DNA of 62,703 nucleotides from DATIJJ01 sp964612855 (GCA_964612855.1 CAZTDR010000004.1:1-62703), one strand, 5' to 3'; counted from the first letter of the stretch, positions 43,819 through 53,566 are shown. Notes: generated from the sequence alone by a model not told the origin. Made by a program: numbers and translations.

Positions 43819-44568
43819 ATGAAAAAGAAAATGACCTTAGTATTTTTATCAGCAAGCCTTCTTGTTGATAACACAGTCGCAAGCACGAACAACCCGGTGA
43901 TCCAATCAACCGATTGGCGGTGGGTCAGCACACTCAGCATGGGCCCCATCTGGGAAAATGGTGGCGAAACACAGACTTTCTACTTAACGCCAGAAATCGA
44001 AAAAACCTATACAGCCGATCATTCCACGCGCTCACTGTTTGATGGAGAAATATTTTTGGGGTTGCAAAAAGCACTCTCTTCGCCGCTGCTGGCTCAACTA
44101 GGCGTAGCCCTCTCCGCGACAAGCAAAGCAACTTTATCAGGTCATATTTGGGATGATGGGATGCCGGAGTTTGATAACTATACCTATAGTTATAAAATCC
44201 AACACACCTTCGTTGGCTTAAAAGGAAAGCTGCTCGCAGACTTTGGTGGTTGGCTAATACCCTGGGTAAGCGGCAGTGTCGGGTTAGGCTTTAACCACGC
44301 GCATGATTTTACTAACACGCCTTTAATTTATGAAGTGTTGCCCAGCCCCAATTTTATAGCAAACACAAAAACAACTTTTTCTTACACGCTAGGAGCTGGC
44401 GTACAAAAAGCATTGACCAACCATTGGCAAGTGGGTGTCGGTTACGAATTTGCTGATTGGGGTAAAAGCAATCTAGGACGCGCACCTGAACAAACCATGA
44501 ATTCAGGTTTAGCCCTCAATCACCTCTATACAAATGGCATCTTATTGAACCTCACCTACATCGCATAA
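43819..44568 (+). CDS. outer membrane beta-barrel protein (249 aa)
   Basis: AAGGAG six bases before the ATG at 43819 decides this start over 43798. A signal peptide is visible (MKKKMTLVFLSASLLVDNTVAS). The mature part shows alternating amphipathic strands with many aromatic and Gly residues (FVGLKGKLLADFGGWLIPWVSGSVGLGF, TFSYTLGAGVQKALTNHWQVGVGYEFADWG) and ends LLNLTYIA. This is the pattern of an OmpW/opacity-like eight-stranded barrel, common in Legionella-type outer membranes. The following gene starts 10 bases later and is probably co-transcribed. Confidence 0.8.
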   Translation: MKKKMTLVFLSASLLVDNTVASTNNPVIQSTDWRWVSTLSMGPIWENGGETQTFYLTPEIEKTYTADHSTRSLFDGEIFLGLQKALSSPLLAQLGVALSATSKATLSGHIWDDGMPEFDNYTYSYKIQHTFVGLKGKLLADFGGWLIPWVSGSVGLGFNHAHDFTNTPLIYEVLPSPNFIANTKTTFSYTLGAGVQKALTNHWQVGVGYEFADWGKSNLGRAPEQTMNSGLALNHLYTNGILLNLTYIA

Positions 44569-44578
44569 GGAAAGTACG

Positions 44579-46759
44579 ATGAACCCCTCCTTTTTTAAAA
44601 TCTTGGCAGGAGCTTGGATGATGTTTGCCGCGTCTTTCGCCCAAGCTAGCACGACGCTTTGGACATTTACGCCTTTAACACCGACTACCCTAGCGATTCC
44701 TGCCAATGATATAGCGACGGTACGCTATCAAATTACGAATCAATCCAAGACGTCGCATAGTTTATTGATGAACATCATTCACGGTATAACGCAAATGACG
44801 ACGACGGGTAATTGCCCCAATCCGTTTATTTTAGGTTATCAACAATCCTGCATTTTAAATTTAACCGTAGATGGCAGCGCATTAAGCAGTGATATCACAG
44901 GCGGACCTGTGATATGCGAGCAAGGTAATCCCAACCAATGCTACCAACCTGGTAGTGAAAATACGCTGAGAATTTCTAAAGCGCCTGCTGTCTATTACAC
45001 CCTCGGCGGATCTGCTTTTGGTCTTTTAGGGACGTTGATTTTAAAAAATAGTGATGGCAATACCCTTGTTTTAAATACCGATGGAACCTTTGCTTTTGCT
45101 AATGCCTTACCTCCCCGAAATTCGTATGCCGTGACTATACAAAGTCAACCTGCGACCCAAACTTGCACGCTCAGTCATAACACAGGCGTTATCGCGCATG
45201 CGAATATTACTAACATGATCGTCAATTGCTCCACGCATACTCAAACCATCGGAGGCACTGTTTCTGGATTAACCCCTACTGAATCGGTTGTATTGCAAAA
45301 TAATGGCGGCAATAATTTATTGATTAATAACAATGGGACATTTACTTTTTCTACACCCGTGGCACAAGGCGCAACCTATAACGTTAGTGTATTGACTCAC
45401 CCAGCTACACAAACGTGTACGGTTACCCACGGTAATGGAACCATCAGCACCGCTAACATCAACACAGTGCAAGTCACTTGCGCCACCAACACGCATAAAG
45501 TCGGAGGCACAGTATCCAATTTATCCGGCACCTTAGTCTTACAAAATAATGGCATGGATGACTTGTCGATTAATAATAATGGCGCCTTTATTTTTCCAAC
45601 GTCCGTGGCAGAAGGCGCTAATTATCAAGTGACGATATTAACACAACCTGCCGGCCAAACTTGTTCAGTCGCACAGGGCAGCGGAACGATGGGTGGTGCA
45701 GATGTCAGTCAGGTGCGTCTCACTTGTTTAGCCAATACGACCACATTGACCACGAGCTTAGCGGATGTACGGTTAAGTGTGACAGGTCTCACCGAATATG
45801 GCGTGACCGGCACACCCAACTCGGGATTAGCGCGAATACTCACGATAACAAACACAGGCGGTTTTCCAGCAACCAATTTGGCAGTCACATCACCCAACTG
45901 GCCAACAGGTACTAGCAGTGTGACAACGTGTGGTAACACATTGGCTGCAGGCGATAGCTGCACAATGACCATTACACCGGGGAATACGGCTACATCGAAT
46001 GGAACGAATCCTTGCTCCAATGGAACGGCTCCTATTCCTGGCTTGATTCAAATTACAGCGAACAATGCCCACTCTCTCTCAGTGCCCGCTGTGGTTTTAA
46101 ATTATGGATGTATTTATCAAGGCGGGTATGTGTATGCTTTTGATGATACGACACCGAATACCCAAAACGTCGGTGGAAAAATTATCGCCACGACCAATCA
46201 AGCAGTCCCTTATCCTCATGGTGCTATTTGGAGCTCGAACGGCAATAGTGGCAATAGCGGTGATGTCGCTTACGATGCTATTTACAGTATTTCAGAAACG
46301 TCTACTCTTTCATTACCTCATCCGAATAACGGACAAGTAGCAGGACAAACCGCATGTGATGGCGCCATCGATGGTTTGTGTAATACCAAAAATATTTACA
46401 CTTATTATCAATATAACGCGACGGGTGCACCGGTTAATTTTCCTTTTTATGCGGCAGGACTTTGCAAGCAAGTCATTAACGGTTATACAGATTGGTATCT
46501 GCCAAGTATTTGTGAGATGGGATATGGAAGCCCACGCTGCGGTTCGGCAAGCTCTCCTACTTTGCAAAATATGCAATCCAATCTTGTGGATTTAAATAAT
46601 CTTCGTTTACTAGCCGGGTTTTACTGGACGTCTACCCAGCAAGCGGCCAATCCGCAGACGGGCGCGTGGTATCACTATTTTGATTCGGATAATAATAGCC
46701 TGCAAGATAGTACGAATAAGGGAAATCAAATGGGCGTGCGTTGTACTCGGCGTTTTTGA
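44579..46759 (+). CDS. secreted repeat protein with C-terminal DUF1566 (Lcl-like) domain (726 aa)
   Basis: A signal peptide is visible (FFKILAGAWMMFAASFAQAS). A beta-sandwich N-terminal part is followed by three tandem repeats of about 80 aa (about residues 139-219, 221-302 and 306-384). Each has GGTVSGL, VLQNNGG, NNGTFTF and a QTCTV...V(T/N)C end with paired Cys. An Ig-like stretch rich in TNTGG follows. From about 505 a DUF1566 domain ends with DWYLPSICEMGYG, FYWTSTQQA and GVRCTRRF. The architecture resembles adhesin-like surface proteins of Legionella and Coxiella relatives. It follows the barrel gene by 10 bases. Confidence 0.85.
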   Translation: MNPSFFKILAGAWMMFAASFAQASTTLWTFTPLTPTTLAIPANDIATVRYQITNQSKTSHSLLMNIIHGITQMTTTGNCPNPFILGYQQSCILNLTVDGSALSSDITGGPVICEQGNPNQCYQPGSENTLRISKAPAVYYTLGGSAFGLLGTLILKNSDGNTLVLNTDGTFAFANALPPRNSYAVTIQSQPATQTCTLSHNTGVIAHANITNMIVNCSTHTQTIGGTVSGLTPTESVVLQNNGGNNLLINNNGTFTFSTPVAQGATYNVSVLTHPATQTCTVTHGNGTISTANINTVQVTCATNTHKVGGTVSNLSGTLVLQNNGMDDLSINNNGAFIFPTSVAEGANYQVTILTQPAGQTCSVAQGSGTMGGADVSQVRLTCLANTTTLTTSLADVRLSVTGLTEYGVTGTPNSGLARILTITNTGGFPATNLAVTSPNWPTGTSSVTTCGNTLAAGDSCTMTITPGNTATSNGTNPCSNGTAPIPGLIQITANNAHSLSVPAVVLNYGCIYQGGYVYAFDDTTPNTQNVGGKIIATTNQAVPYPHGAIWSSNGNSGNSGDVAYDAIYSISETSTLSLPHPNNGQVAGQTACDGAIDGLCNTKNIYTYYQYNATGAPVNFPFYAAGLCKQVINGYTDWYLPSICEMGYGSPRCGSASSPTLQNMQSNLVDLNNLRLLAGFYWTSTQQAANPQTGAWYHYFDSDNNSLQDSTNKGNQMGVRCTRRF

Positions 46760-46839
46760 ATCTTAGCAAGATGGTGGACACGCTGCGCTTTGCCCGCCCT
46801 ACGTCTTAAGTCATCGCCGAATGCTTAATTCCAATTCCA

Positions 46840-46912
46840 GTCATCCCCGAATGCTTTTGTCGGGGACCTGTTCACCTATGAGGAGAGCCTCGGCAAAAGC
46901 ATTCAGGGATGA
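46840..46912. repeat. GTCATCCCCGAATGC hairpin repeat, copy 2
   Basis: This is a full hairpin as at 339, with partial half-copies just outside it (46809-46826 and 46929-46938). It lies after the 726-aa gene and before the FadL remnant. Confidence 0.85.
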
Positions 46913-46948
46913 CCGGAGTTAAGCAGTTCGGGGATGACTTGACTGAGA

Positions 46949-47063
46949 TCAAACATTCAACGTCACTTTCAACGACACAACATCGCGTGACGCTTAATTA
47001 TCACCCACAATCAAATATCGATTTCCATTCATATGAATAGCGGCATCTTGAATAAACACGTGT
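46949..47063 (-). pseudogene. 3'-end remnant of a FadL-like outer membrane protein gene
   Basis: This 115-base stretch is roughly 85-90 % identical to the last codons of the intact FadL-like gene at 51084. Minus-strand translation gives FIQDAAIHMNGNRYLIVGDN, then a TAA where the intact gene has Gln, then ASRDVVSLKVTLNV and a TGA stop. The rest of the gene is absent. With the intact copy it brackets an AT-rich accessory block. Confidence 0.85.
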
Positions 47064-47076
47064 CGCCCCTTATGCT

Positions 47077-47502
47077 TTATACAGAACAGTTACCGATTTT
47101 TTTAATAATTTCTTCATATAATTTAGGCCGAACAGTTTGATGTAATTCAATTATTTTTCGAGAAAGAGTAATTGAAGGATCTTGATTATTACCTATTGCT
47201 ATTTCATAAATTACTTCTTCAGGTATTCGAGTATAATTTGCGATGCCAATAAGTGAATACTCCTCAGTAGAAAGAATATCATTAATAATATGGCGTAAAA
47301 AAGCTCCTTCAATCATTATTTCCTCCATGGCAGTATTAAATTTTATTAAATGAAAATAATTTTTATATTTGTTTCGAATAATATCTAAAAGCTCACTGCA
47401 TATATGCGTAAAAATTTTCAGCTTTAAAAGAACAAGCTCTTCTTTTGATAAAGTATTTAATTTAATTCCAATCATTCTGTTAAGTAGTTCTGTCATTTGC
47501 AT
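47077..47502 (-). CDS. small putative regulatory protein (141 aa)
   Basis: This is a helical cytoplasmic protein. The C-terminal half (SLIGIANYTRIPEEVIYEIAIGNNQDPSITLSRKIIELHQTVRPKLYEEI) resembles a helix-turn-helix-like module frequent in Legionella-type genomes, which suggests DNA binding. AGGACATT precedes the ATG. It faces away from the XRE-S24 regulator gene at 47783 across a 280-base AT-rich gap that I could not annotate further. Confidence 0.6.
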   Translation of the reverse strand: MQMTELLNRMIGIKLNTLSKEELVLLKLKIFTHICSELLDIIRNKYKNYFHLIKFNTAMEEIMIEGAFLRHIINDILSTEEYSLIGIANYTRIPEEVIYEIAIGNNQDPSITLSRKIIELHQTVRPKLYEEIIKKIGNCSV

Positions 47503-47782
47503 AATGTCCTAAGCTTTTTTAAAAGATATTGAATTGGGGAGTTAATTGCCTAGCTCTATATAGACTTAGTGAGCCGGTTAAAAAAAAAGAGGGAGGGGCT
47601 GTAAATACCAACAAACATTCATATATGGAATAAATTCTACTAACATATTCCATATATGTAAATAAAAAATAGTTTTCTTCTTTTCTATCTCTTCATATGT
47701 ATATTTATGGAATTTCTTCTGGTATCTTATTAGATGTAAAAAAATCAATCTTATAAACATTATTAAGTGGAACACACAAAAC

Positions 47783-48454
47783 GTGGATATAAAAAATTCT
47801 TCATTAAAAGATCAGGGAGACCCCATAGGACAAAACTTAAACAAAAACCTTTCCATGCTTATGGAAACAAATGGTGTTTCGTTAACCATGTTACATCGTA
47901 ATACCGGAATAGCCCTTCCCACTATAAAAAGATTGCAAATTGATCCATTGGCTAATCCAACCATTACCACACTACTACCGATTGCCAATTTTTTCGGAAT
48001 AACAGTCAATCAATTGATTGGAAACCATCCCATACCAAAGGTAATAACTGGATATATAGAAAATAAATCTCATTGGCTTAATATTCCCTTGACTACCTGG
48101 GAGTTAGTTGTCGCGTGGTCAAATAAAGAAATTAGAGAAAAAACAAACTCATTTGTTCTCGCAGATATTGATGTGGGAGAAAATCCTTTTGCGCTAACAG
48201 TAATAGAAGATAATTGGATAAATATTCCAAAGGGAGCTCTCTTAATTCTAAATAGCGATATTCAACCAATTCATAAAGATTATGTGGTCATTTGCAAGGC
48301 TGGACAAACTCACGCCACACTAAAACAAATTATAATTGATGAAGAGAAAACCTATTTATTTTCACTGAATCCGTACTTACCTCCTACACTTTTGGATGAC
48401 TCCTACAAACTCTTTGGTGTACTGATACAAATTAGAAAAAATACAAGAATGTAA
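47783..48454 (+). CDS. XRE-family regulator with S24/LexA-like C-terminal domain (223 aa)
   Basis: The start is GTG. Residues about 20-80 form an XRE helix-turn-helix (LSMLMETNGVSLTMLHRNTGIALPTIKRL, then LLPIANFFGITVNQLIG). The C-terminal half resembles the beta-rich S24 peptidase fold (VLADIDVGENPFALTVIEDNWINIPKGALLILN, then YVVICKAGQTHATLKQI). I do not clearly see the Ser-Lys autoproteolysis pair. It precedes the VUT-family transporter gene by 24 bases and may regulate this block. Confidence 0.8.
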   Translation: MDIKNSSLKDQGDPIGQNLNKNLSMLMETNGVSLTMLHRNTGIALPTIKRLQIDPLANPTITTLLPIANFFGITVNQLIGNHPIPKVITGYIENKSHWLNIPLTTWELVVAWSNKEIREKTNSFVLADIDVGENPFALTVIEDNWINIPKGALLILNSDIQPIHKDYVVICKAGQTHATLKQIIIDEEKTYLFSLNPYLPPTLLDDSYKLFGVLIQIRKNTRM

Positions 48455-48478
48455 AACAACAATAGCTAGGGAATGCAA

Positions 48479-49168
48479 ATGCTTATTACAAAACCAACCA
48501 CACTAAATTTAAAATATATTTTACCTTTGGCCTTACTTTATTTAACCATTTATTTGGCAGCAGATTCAGTAGCATATAAGATGATCGCTTTAGGGAAAAT
48601 TTTAGAACCAGGCCCGCCGTTTATTTTTCCACTCTCATATGCGATTGCGGACATAATAGCAGAAGTCTATGGATATAGCCTTGCTAAAAGAGTTATTTGG
48701 TTTACGCTTGCTTTCCAATACATTTATGCGATTTTTGTTACATTTATCATTAAATTACCTTCACCTACTTTTTGGAATTTACAGTCATCATATGACCATG
48801 TATTCGGGCATATATTAATCTTCGTTTTTGCCGGGACATTGTCAGTCGTTGCAAGCAGCTTTGTAAATGTATACACCATTTCTAAATGGAAAGTATTAAT
48901 GAATGGCAACCATTTTTGGCTAAGAAGTATTGCCTCATCTGCTATTGGTGGATTTATTTTAATTTTGATTATTATGCTTTTTGGCTATTCCTGGACAATA
49001 GACATACGCGCAGGAATTCAAATGTTTTTTTCAATTTATGCCTTGGAACTTTTTTATGCGTGTATAACAGCTTGGCCAGCTTGGTTACTTACAGGATTTT
49101 TAAAACTCAAAGAGGGCTTGGACGTATACGATACAAATACAAACTACAACCCTTTTTGCTTAGAATAA
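48479..49168 (+). CDS. yhhQ: VUT family queuosine precursor transporter (YhhQ-like)
   Basis: This is an inner-membrane ECF-like transporter family for queuosine precursors such as preQ0/preQ1. The frame begins at 48473, but the second ATG at 48479 has AGGGA six bases upstream and is preferred (229 aa). Six hydrophobic segments are visible. Family features are LAADSVAYKMIALG, PLSYAIADIIAEVYGYSLAKRVIW with acidic residues in the membrane, and VNVYTISKWKVLMNGNHFWLRSIASSAIGG. It is 16 bases before the cupin gene. Confidence 0.88.
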   Translation: MLITKPTTLNLKYILPLALLYLTIYLAADSVAYKMIALGKILEPGPPFIFPLSYAIADIIAEVYGYSLAKRVIWFTLAFQYIYAIFVTFIIKLPSPTFWNLQSSYDHVFGHILIFVFAGTLSVVASSFVNVYTISKWKVLMNGNHFWLRSIASSAIGGFILILIIMLFGYSWTIDIRAGIQMFFSIYALELFYACITAWPAWLLTGFLKLKEGLDVYDTNTNYNPFCLE

Positions 49169-49184
49169 TAGGAGATGCTCTTAA

Positions 49185-50429
49185 ATGGAAAGTTATCGTA
49201 ATTTAATTGTTTGCGAAAATAATGATTTTAATGTCACATATACATCACCTGATAAAGTTTTAGTAGCCACACAACTCGATCAAGATGAACAAAAAGAATC
49301 CGAAATTATGCAACAGCATAATGCGAGCTCTTGCGCTTCATTTAAACTCAGAATGGCGGGTTATGTAGCGTGGCACAAGTCGGAATCGGATGAGATTTGG
49401 CATTATTATGGAGGAGATAGTTCTGTTCGTATCCACGTTATAGATCAAAATAACCAATACAAAAGCTATTTTTTAGGTAATGAGCAAGGTTTTATTCCAG
49501 CCACAGAATTTCAAATCATGATAAAAGCTGGCTGCTGGATATCAGCAGAAAATGTAAATACTCACATAAATTCTTTTAGCTGTATTGGCTGCACAATATC
49601 GCCTAGCCCTGACTTAAATAGTTTTCAAGTAGCTGAGAAAGATAAATTTGCTGAAGAATATTCCAACTTCCCCAAAGAAGTATTACAGCTATTTAAAAGC
49701 GATGCTATTGCTGCCAAAGAAAAGACACTCTCCATGGACAGAGAATTTAGCCGTCATAAACAAGAAGAAAAAATCTCCGCAGAACACTATATAAAGCTAT
49801 ATAATCTACAAAAACACGTAGAAGGAGGTTATTTTTCGCTTAAATACACATCCGGAAAAAAAGTAACTCCATTAAGTGAACGACATAGCAATAAAAGTTT
49901 GCATAATGCCATTTCTTCAATTTATTTTTTATTGCAGGATGATAATTTTTCAGCTTTTCACCAATTAAATTCAGATGAGATTTGGCATTATTATACTGGT
50001 AGCAGTCCAATAAATTTGTATATTATCGATGACAAAGGTATCTGTACCACCCATACTCTTGGCAATCCTCTCATTACTGACGGCACATGCTCCCAGGTTG
50101 TGGTAAAAGCAGGCTTTTGGTTTGCAGCAAAGGTAAGCAGTAATAAACCCGCTTTTGGTTTAGTAGGTTGCACAGTATCTCCTGGCTTTGAATATGAAGA
50201 TTTTAAACTAGCTAACAGAGCGGAACTGATTCAAAAATATAAAATACATGCTGAATTAATAACAAAGTTAACACGTGTTACAAACTCCGAGAAAACAAAC
50301 ATTTGGTCCGCCACTTATTTAAAGTCAGCGGTAGCAACGCTAATATCGGGTGTTGGCCAATATTTTCAGAAAAAAAACATGCCCATAACAAACAATGACG
50401 CGAATTCAAAAAAATTTAACAATTCATGA
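49185..50429 (+). CDS. tandem Cupin_5 (DUF985) protein (414 aa)
   Basis: Two DUF985 cupin domains are fused. The first (about residues 35-165) has FKLRMAGYVAWHKSESDEIWHYYGGD and GCTISPSPDLNSFQVAEKDKF, but its N-terminal part looks shortened. The second (about 200-370) is complete: LQKHVEGGYFSLKYTS, IYFLLQDDNFSAFHQLNSDEIWHYYTG, VVVKAGFWFAAKV and GLVGCTVSPGFEYEDFKLANR. In the first, Trp-His-Lys replaces the metal-type FHQL, so only the second may keep the full cupin site. The tail from 380 is unrelated. No function is known for the family. Confidence 0.88.
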   Translation: MESYRNLIVCENNDFNVTYTSPDKVLVATQLDQDEQKESEIMQQHNASSCASFKLRMAGYVAWHKSESDEIWHYYGGDSSVRIHVIDQNNQYKSYFLGNEQGFIPATEFQIMIKAGCWISAENVNTHINSFSCIGCTISPSPDLNSFQVAEKDKFAEEYSNFPKEVLQLFKSDAIAAKEKTLSMDREFSRHKQEEKISAEHYIKLYNLQKHVEGGYFSLKYTSGKKVTPLSERHSNKSLHNAISSIYFLLQDDNFSAFHQLNSDEIWHYYTGSSPINLYIIDDKGICTTHTLGNPLITDGTCSQVVVKAGFWFAAKVSSNKPAFGLVGCTVSPGFEYEDFKLANRAELIQKYKIHAELITKLTRVTNSEKTNIWSATYLKSAVATLISGVGQYFQKKNMPITNNDANSKKFNNS

Positions 50430-50483
50430 TCTTATGAAATAAACTAGATGGATTATGACAAAATTGTCTAATCCATCTGACAA

Positions 50484-50954
50484 TTAAAACTGTCTACTTA
50501 CTTCCAGTCCTATTAGAAATGCATCTTCTCGATCAAAAAAATTAACGTGCCTGGACAGCCGAAAAACATCGCTAGTACGAATTTGTTTTTTTACTTTATT
50601 ATCCACATACTCAAGAGTAAAAATAGTTTTTTTAATTTCCCTATCAAATGTTCGCGCTATTATTTTATAAGTTATAGGATAAAAATCCTTAGGCAAGTAA
50701 TGCGAAATCTTTTGCTGATCCGCGACATTAAACAAACGTAAAATTGAAACATCCTCAATAAGCTCACTCAACGTAAATTTTGGAAAGAGATTTTTTCCAG
50801 AAATTTGCACTATGAATTTTGGCTCATGAAAATCCTTCTCTTCTATCGTAACAAGTTTTAAAGAAGGAGACATCGAGTTTATTTTAGATATCGCTCGATA
50901 ACATGAAACAAACCAATTAAAATAAGCAGAAAATGTATTAACAACAATACTCAT
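50484..50954 (-). CDS. hypothetical protein (156 aa)
   Basis: I do not recognise this protein. It is soluble-looking with an N-terminal amphipathic stretch (MSIVVNTFSAYFNWFVSCYRAI). It has many beta-type segments, including LVTIEEKDFHEPKFIVQISG and TYKIIARTFDREIKKTIFTLEYVD, and ends in a charged helix. GGAG lies seven bases before the ATG. It lies in the AT-rich accessory block just before the intact FadL-like gene, on the same strand. Confidence 0.6.
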   Translation of the reverse strand: MSIVVNTFSAYFNWFVSCYRAISKINSMSPSLKLVTIEEKDFHEPKFIVQISGKNLFPKFTLSELIEDVSILRLFNVADQQKISHYLPKDFYPITYKIIARTFDREIKKTIFTLEYVDNKVKKQIRTSDVFRLSRHVNFFDREDAFLIGLEVSRQF

Positions 50955-51083
50955 AACAAAACTCCATTTTTTACAAGCTTCTTCTTGTTTAACTCACTGT
51001 AACGTACAACAATCCATAGGCAATCGCAACAGTATTCTCAAAACTTCTCTAGTCATTTTTTGCATGGCCATTAATCTATTTTG

Positions 51084-52319
51084 TTACACATTCAACGTCA
51101 CTTTCAACGACACAACATCGCGTGACGCTTGATTATTTCCCACTATTAAATATCGATTTCCATGCATGTGAATCGCTGCATCTTGAATAAATGCGTGTGC
51201 ATAACCGGCATCTAGCGTTACGATTTTATTCACTTCATGGCCTAAGGACACACCGAGAATATAACTATCGCCGGTAATAATTTGATAAGCGCTATTTCCC
51301 GGTGATTGATTATAAGTCCCAGCAACACGTGCTATCCAACTTGGTTTAAATCGATAATTGCCACCCACCGTAAGCAACCATGTATTATGCAAATAATGCG
51401 GCACTGTTGCGTTGACAATAACAGGCGTTGTACCGATTAACGTGGCAACACCTGATACATGAATATTTTTAATCACGCCCCACTGAATACGCTGAACTGT
51501 TGTAATCAACCCTACTGTGGATGTAAGAGATTGAGCGATAGATAACACACTGCGTGGCGGTGTACGCAATGTAAAACCATAATCATTTGAGGTAATGGGC
51601 GCTACGCCATCAATAATGCTTTTTCCGCTTTCGTTGTAACTTGTCATGCTCCGATAATCAAAACCAATTAACGTCCCTGTTCTCGGTTTAATTAAAAACC
51701 CTATATTGCCGCCTACACCCGATCCAGTTGATTGATTGCGACCCTGGCTATCTGCATTATTAGATCCTGGAAATCGGATAATGGGATGTAAATCGAAATT
51801 GGTATAAGAAAAATTAATGCCAGCACCTAACGAAAAATAATCATTCACTTTAAAACCAATCGCTGGAACAAAATCATAATCCTGAATGGTATTGCTGGAT
51901 TGTGTATAACGTAAAATTGAATTTTCTTCCGGATTTCGATTTGCAAAATTAGACACCGCTGCAAAACCCACAGTCACTCTCGTATTGAGCGGCGCGCCTA
52001 AATAAAAAGACGGTGAATAATAATCGGTTTCTGAACTTGAGGTACCCGATTGAGTTAACGCTGTAGCAACACTAGTCGATTGACCTTTAAAACGCGTCTG
52101 AAACCGGGCGACTGTGCCGAGAGGAATAATTTGCGAATTTTTCAGCAGCGTCAATGCGGCTGGATTAAAATAACTTGCCGTTGCATCATTGACAACAGCG
52201 GTGCCCATTGTTGTTTCAATAAAAGAAGCATAGCTTAACGAGGGCAATAACAACCCTAAAAATAATAGTTTTTTAGAATGCGAAACTGAAACCAGCGTTA
52301 CCATTTTTTCTAACGGCAT
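51084..52319 (-). CDS. FadL-like outer membrane transport protein
   Basis: This is a predicted 14-stranded OmpP1/FadL-type barrel for hydrophobic or aromatic compounds. A signal peptide is visible (HSKKLLFLGLLLPSLSYAS), followed by the family's N-terminal hatch pattern with VVNDATASYFNPAALTLL (the NPA signature). Strands follow to a C-terminal SLKVTLNV. The ATG at 52319 overlaps the hutI stop as TGATG, so it is translationally coupled to hutI. A role in uptake of a Hut-pathway substrate is possible but unproven. Confidence 0.88.
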   Translation of the reverse strand: MPLEKMVTLVSVSHSKKLLFLGLLLPSLSYASFIETTMGTAVVNDATASYFNPAALTLLKNSQIIPLGTVARFQTRFKGQSTSVATALTQSGTSSSETDYYSPSFYLGAPLNTRVTVGFAAVSNFANRNPEENSILRYTQSSNTIQDYDFVPAIGFKVNDYFSLGAGINFSYTNFDLHPIIRFPGSNNADSQGRNQSTGSGVGGNIGFLIKPRTGTLIGFDYRSMTSYNESGKSIIDGVAPITSNDYGFTLRTPPRSVLSIAQSLTSTVGLITTVQRIQWGVIKNIHVSGVATLIGTTPVIVNATVPHYLHNTWLLTVGGNYRFKPSWIARVAGTYNQSPGNSAYQIITGDSYILGVSLGHEVNKIVTLDAGYAHAFIQDAAIHMHGNRYLIVGNNQASRDVVSLKVTLNV

Positions 52320-53566
52320 CACAGTAACACTCTATTTGTATTTAACTTCCCATGTCTTACTCTCTGCACCATTGGATTCCATGCCACGTTATAAACCAAC
52401 TCCGCCGGATGCGAAACGTCCCATACGATAAAATCTGCATTTTTTCCTACTTCTAATGTTCCTGCAACGTGTTCCATTCCTAGCGCTTGAGCCGCTTGTC
52501 GTGTTACGCCCGCGAGCGCTTCTTCGGGTGTTAAACGAAACAATGTGCAAGCCATGTTAAGCATCAATAACAAAGAAGTCACCGGCGACGTTCCTGGATT
52601 GCAATCCGTCGCTATCGCCATCGGCACACCATAGTCACGCAACAAAGCAATCGGCGGCAATTGCTTTTCACGTAAAAAATAAAACGCACCCGGCAACAAG
52701 ACGGCAACGGTTCGTGTTTTTGCTAACGCTGCAACACCCGCTTCTGTCAAAAATTCTAAATGATCAACCGAAAGCGCTTGGTATTGCGCAGCCAACTCCG
52801 CCCCGCCTGAATCTGTCAATTGTTCGGCGTGACATTTAATTCCCAAACCATATTCTTCTGCGACTTGAAATACGCGCTCCGTTTGCGACAAAGTAAAACC
52901 AATTGTTTCACAAAACACATCTACACTTTCTGCTAAACGCTCTTCCGCAATACGCGGCAATACTTCATGACAAATGAATTCAATATAATCATCTGCACGT
53001 CCCTGATAATCTTCCGGTACGGTGTGTGCACCTAAAAAAGTTTTAAATACGGTAACAGGCAATACTTTTTCTAATCGTTTAGCTACACGTAATATTTTTA
53101 ATTCTGTCGCTAAATCTAAACCATAGCCTGATTTAATCTCCAGCGTCGTGACACCGTTCGCCACCATTGCCGCTGCTCTTTTAAGACTTTGTTCAAATAA
53201 TTCTTCTTCACTTACTCGACGCGTTGCTTGTACGGTGGAACGAATGCCCCCGCCTGCACGCGCAATATCTTCATACGTTGCGCCCTGCAAACGCATTTCA
53301 AATTCAAGACTGCGATTACCCGCATAAACCAGATGCGTGTGACAATCAATTAATCCAGGCGTAATGCATTTTCCCGAACAAGAAAATACCTCCGTTGCTA
53401 ACTGCTCAGGAATGCCGGGTAAATCCTCCATAGAACCCACCCAAACAATTTTGCCTGCTTTGACAGCAATCGCGCCGCGCTCAATCAACCCATACGGAAT
53501 ATCGCCTGCGGCTAGTGTTGCAATAGCGGAATTTACCCAAATGACATCCCATTGGTTACTGTTCAT
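52319..53566 (-). CDS. hutI: imidazolonepropionase
   Basis: This enzyme is the third step of histidine degradation, converting imidazolonepropionate to N-formimino-glutamate. The Met at 53566 (MNSNQWDVIW) is preferred to 53575 because AAGGATGAGAGAG lies directly upstream; this gives 415 aa. Amidohydrolase metal ligands are visible in GLIDCHTHLVYAGNR, IKCHAEQLTDSGG and AIATDCNPGTSP. It is divergent from hutG, with 111 bases between the starts that hold a decayed GGTGGAT hairpin. Confidence 0.96.
   Translation of the reverse strand: MNSNQWDVIWVNSAIATLAAGDIPYGLIERGAIAVKAGKIVWVGSMEDLPGIPEQLATEVFSCSGKCITPGLIDCHTHLVYAGNRSLEFEMRLQGATYEDIARAGGGIRSTVQATRRVSEEELFEQSLKRAAAMVANGVTTLEIKSGYGLDLATELKILRVAKRLEKVLPVTVFKTFLGAHTVPEDYQGRADDYIEFICHEVLPRIAEERLAESVDVFCETIGFTLSQTERVFQVAEEYGLGIKCHAEQLTDSGGAELAAQYQALSVDHLEFLTEAGVAALAKTRTVAVLLPGAFYFLREKQLPPIALLRDYGVPMAIATDCNPGTSPVTSLLLMLNMACTLFRLTPEEALAGVTRQAAQALGMEHVAGTLEVGKNADFIVWDVSHPAELVYNVAWNPMVQRVRHGKLNTNRVLL

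Noticed and set aside
47578..47775. 65-aa minus-strand frame in the 47503-47782 gap
   Set aside because: The composition is AT-driven (many Phe, Ile, Leu), there is no ribosome binding site, and it overlaps the likely promoter region of the XRE regulator.
36281..51100. A complete prophage or conjugative element
   Set aside because: Only an integrase N-terminal fragment and ORF6N remnants are present. There are no structural, packaging or transfer genes.
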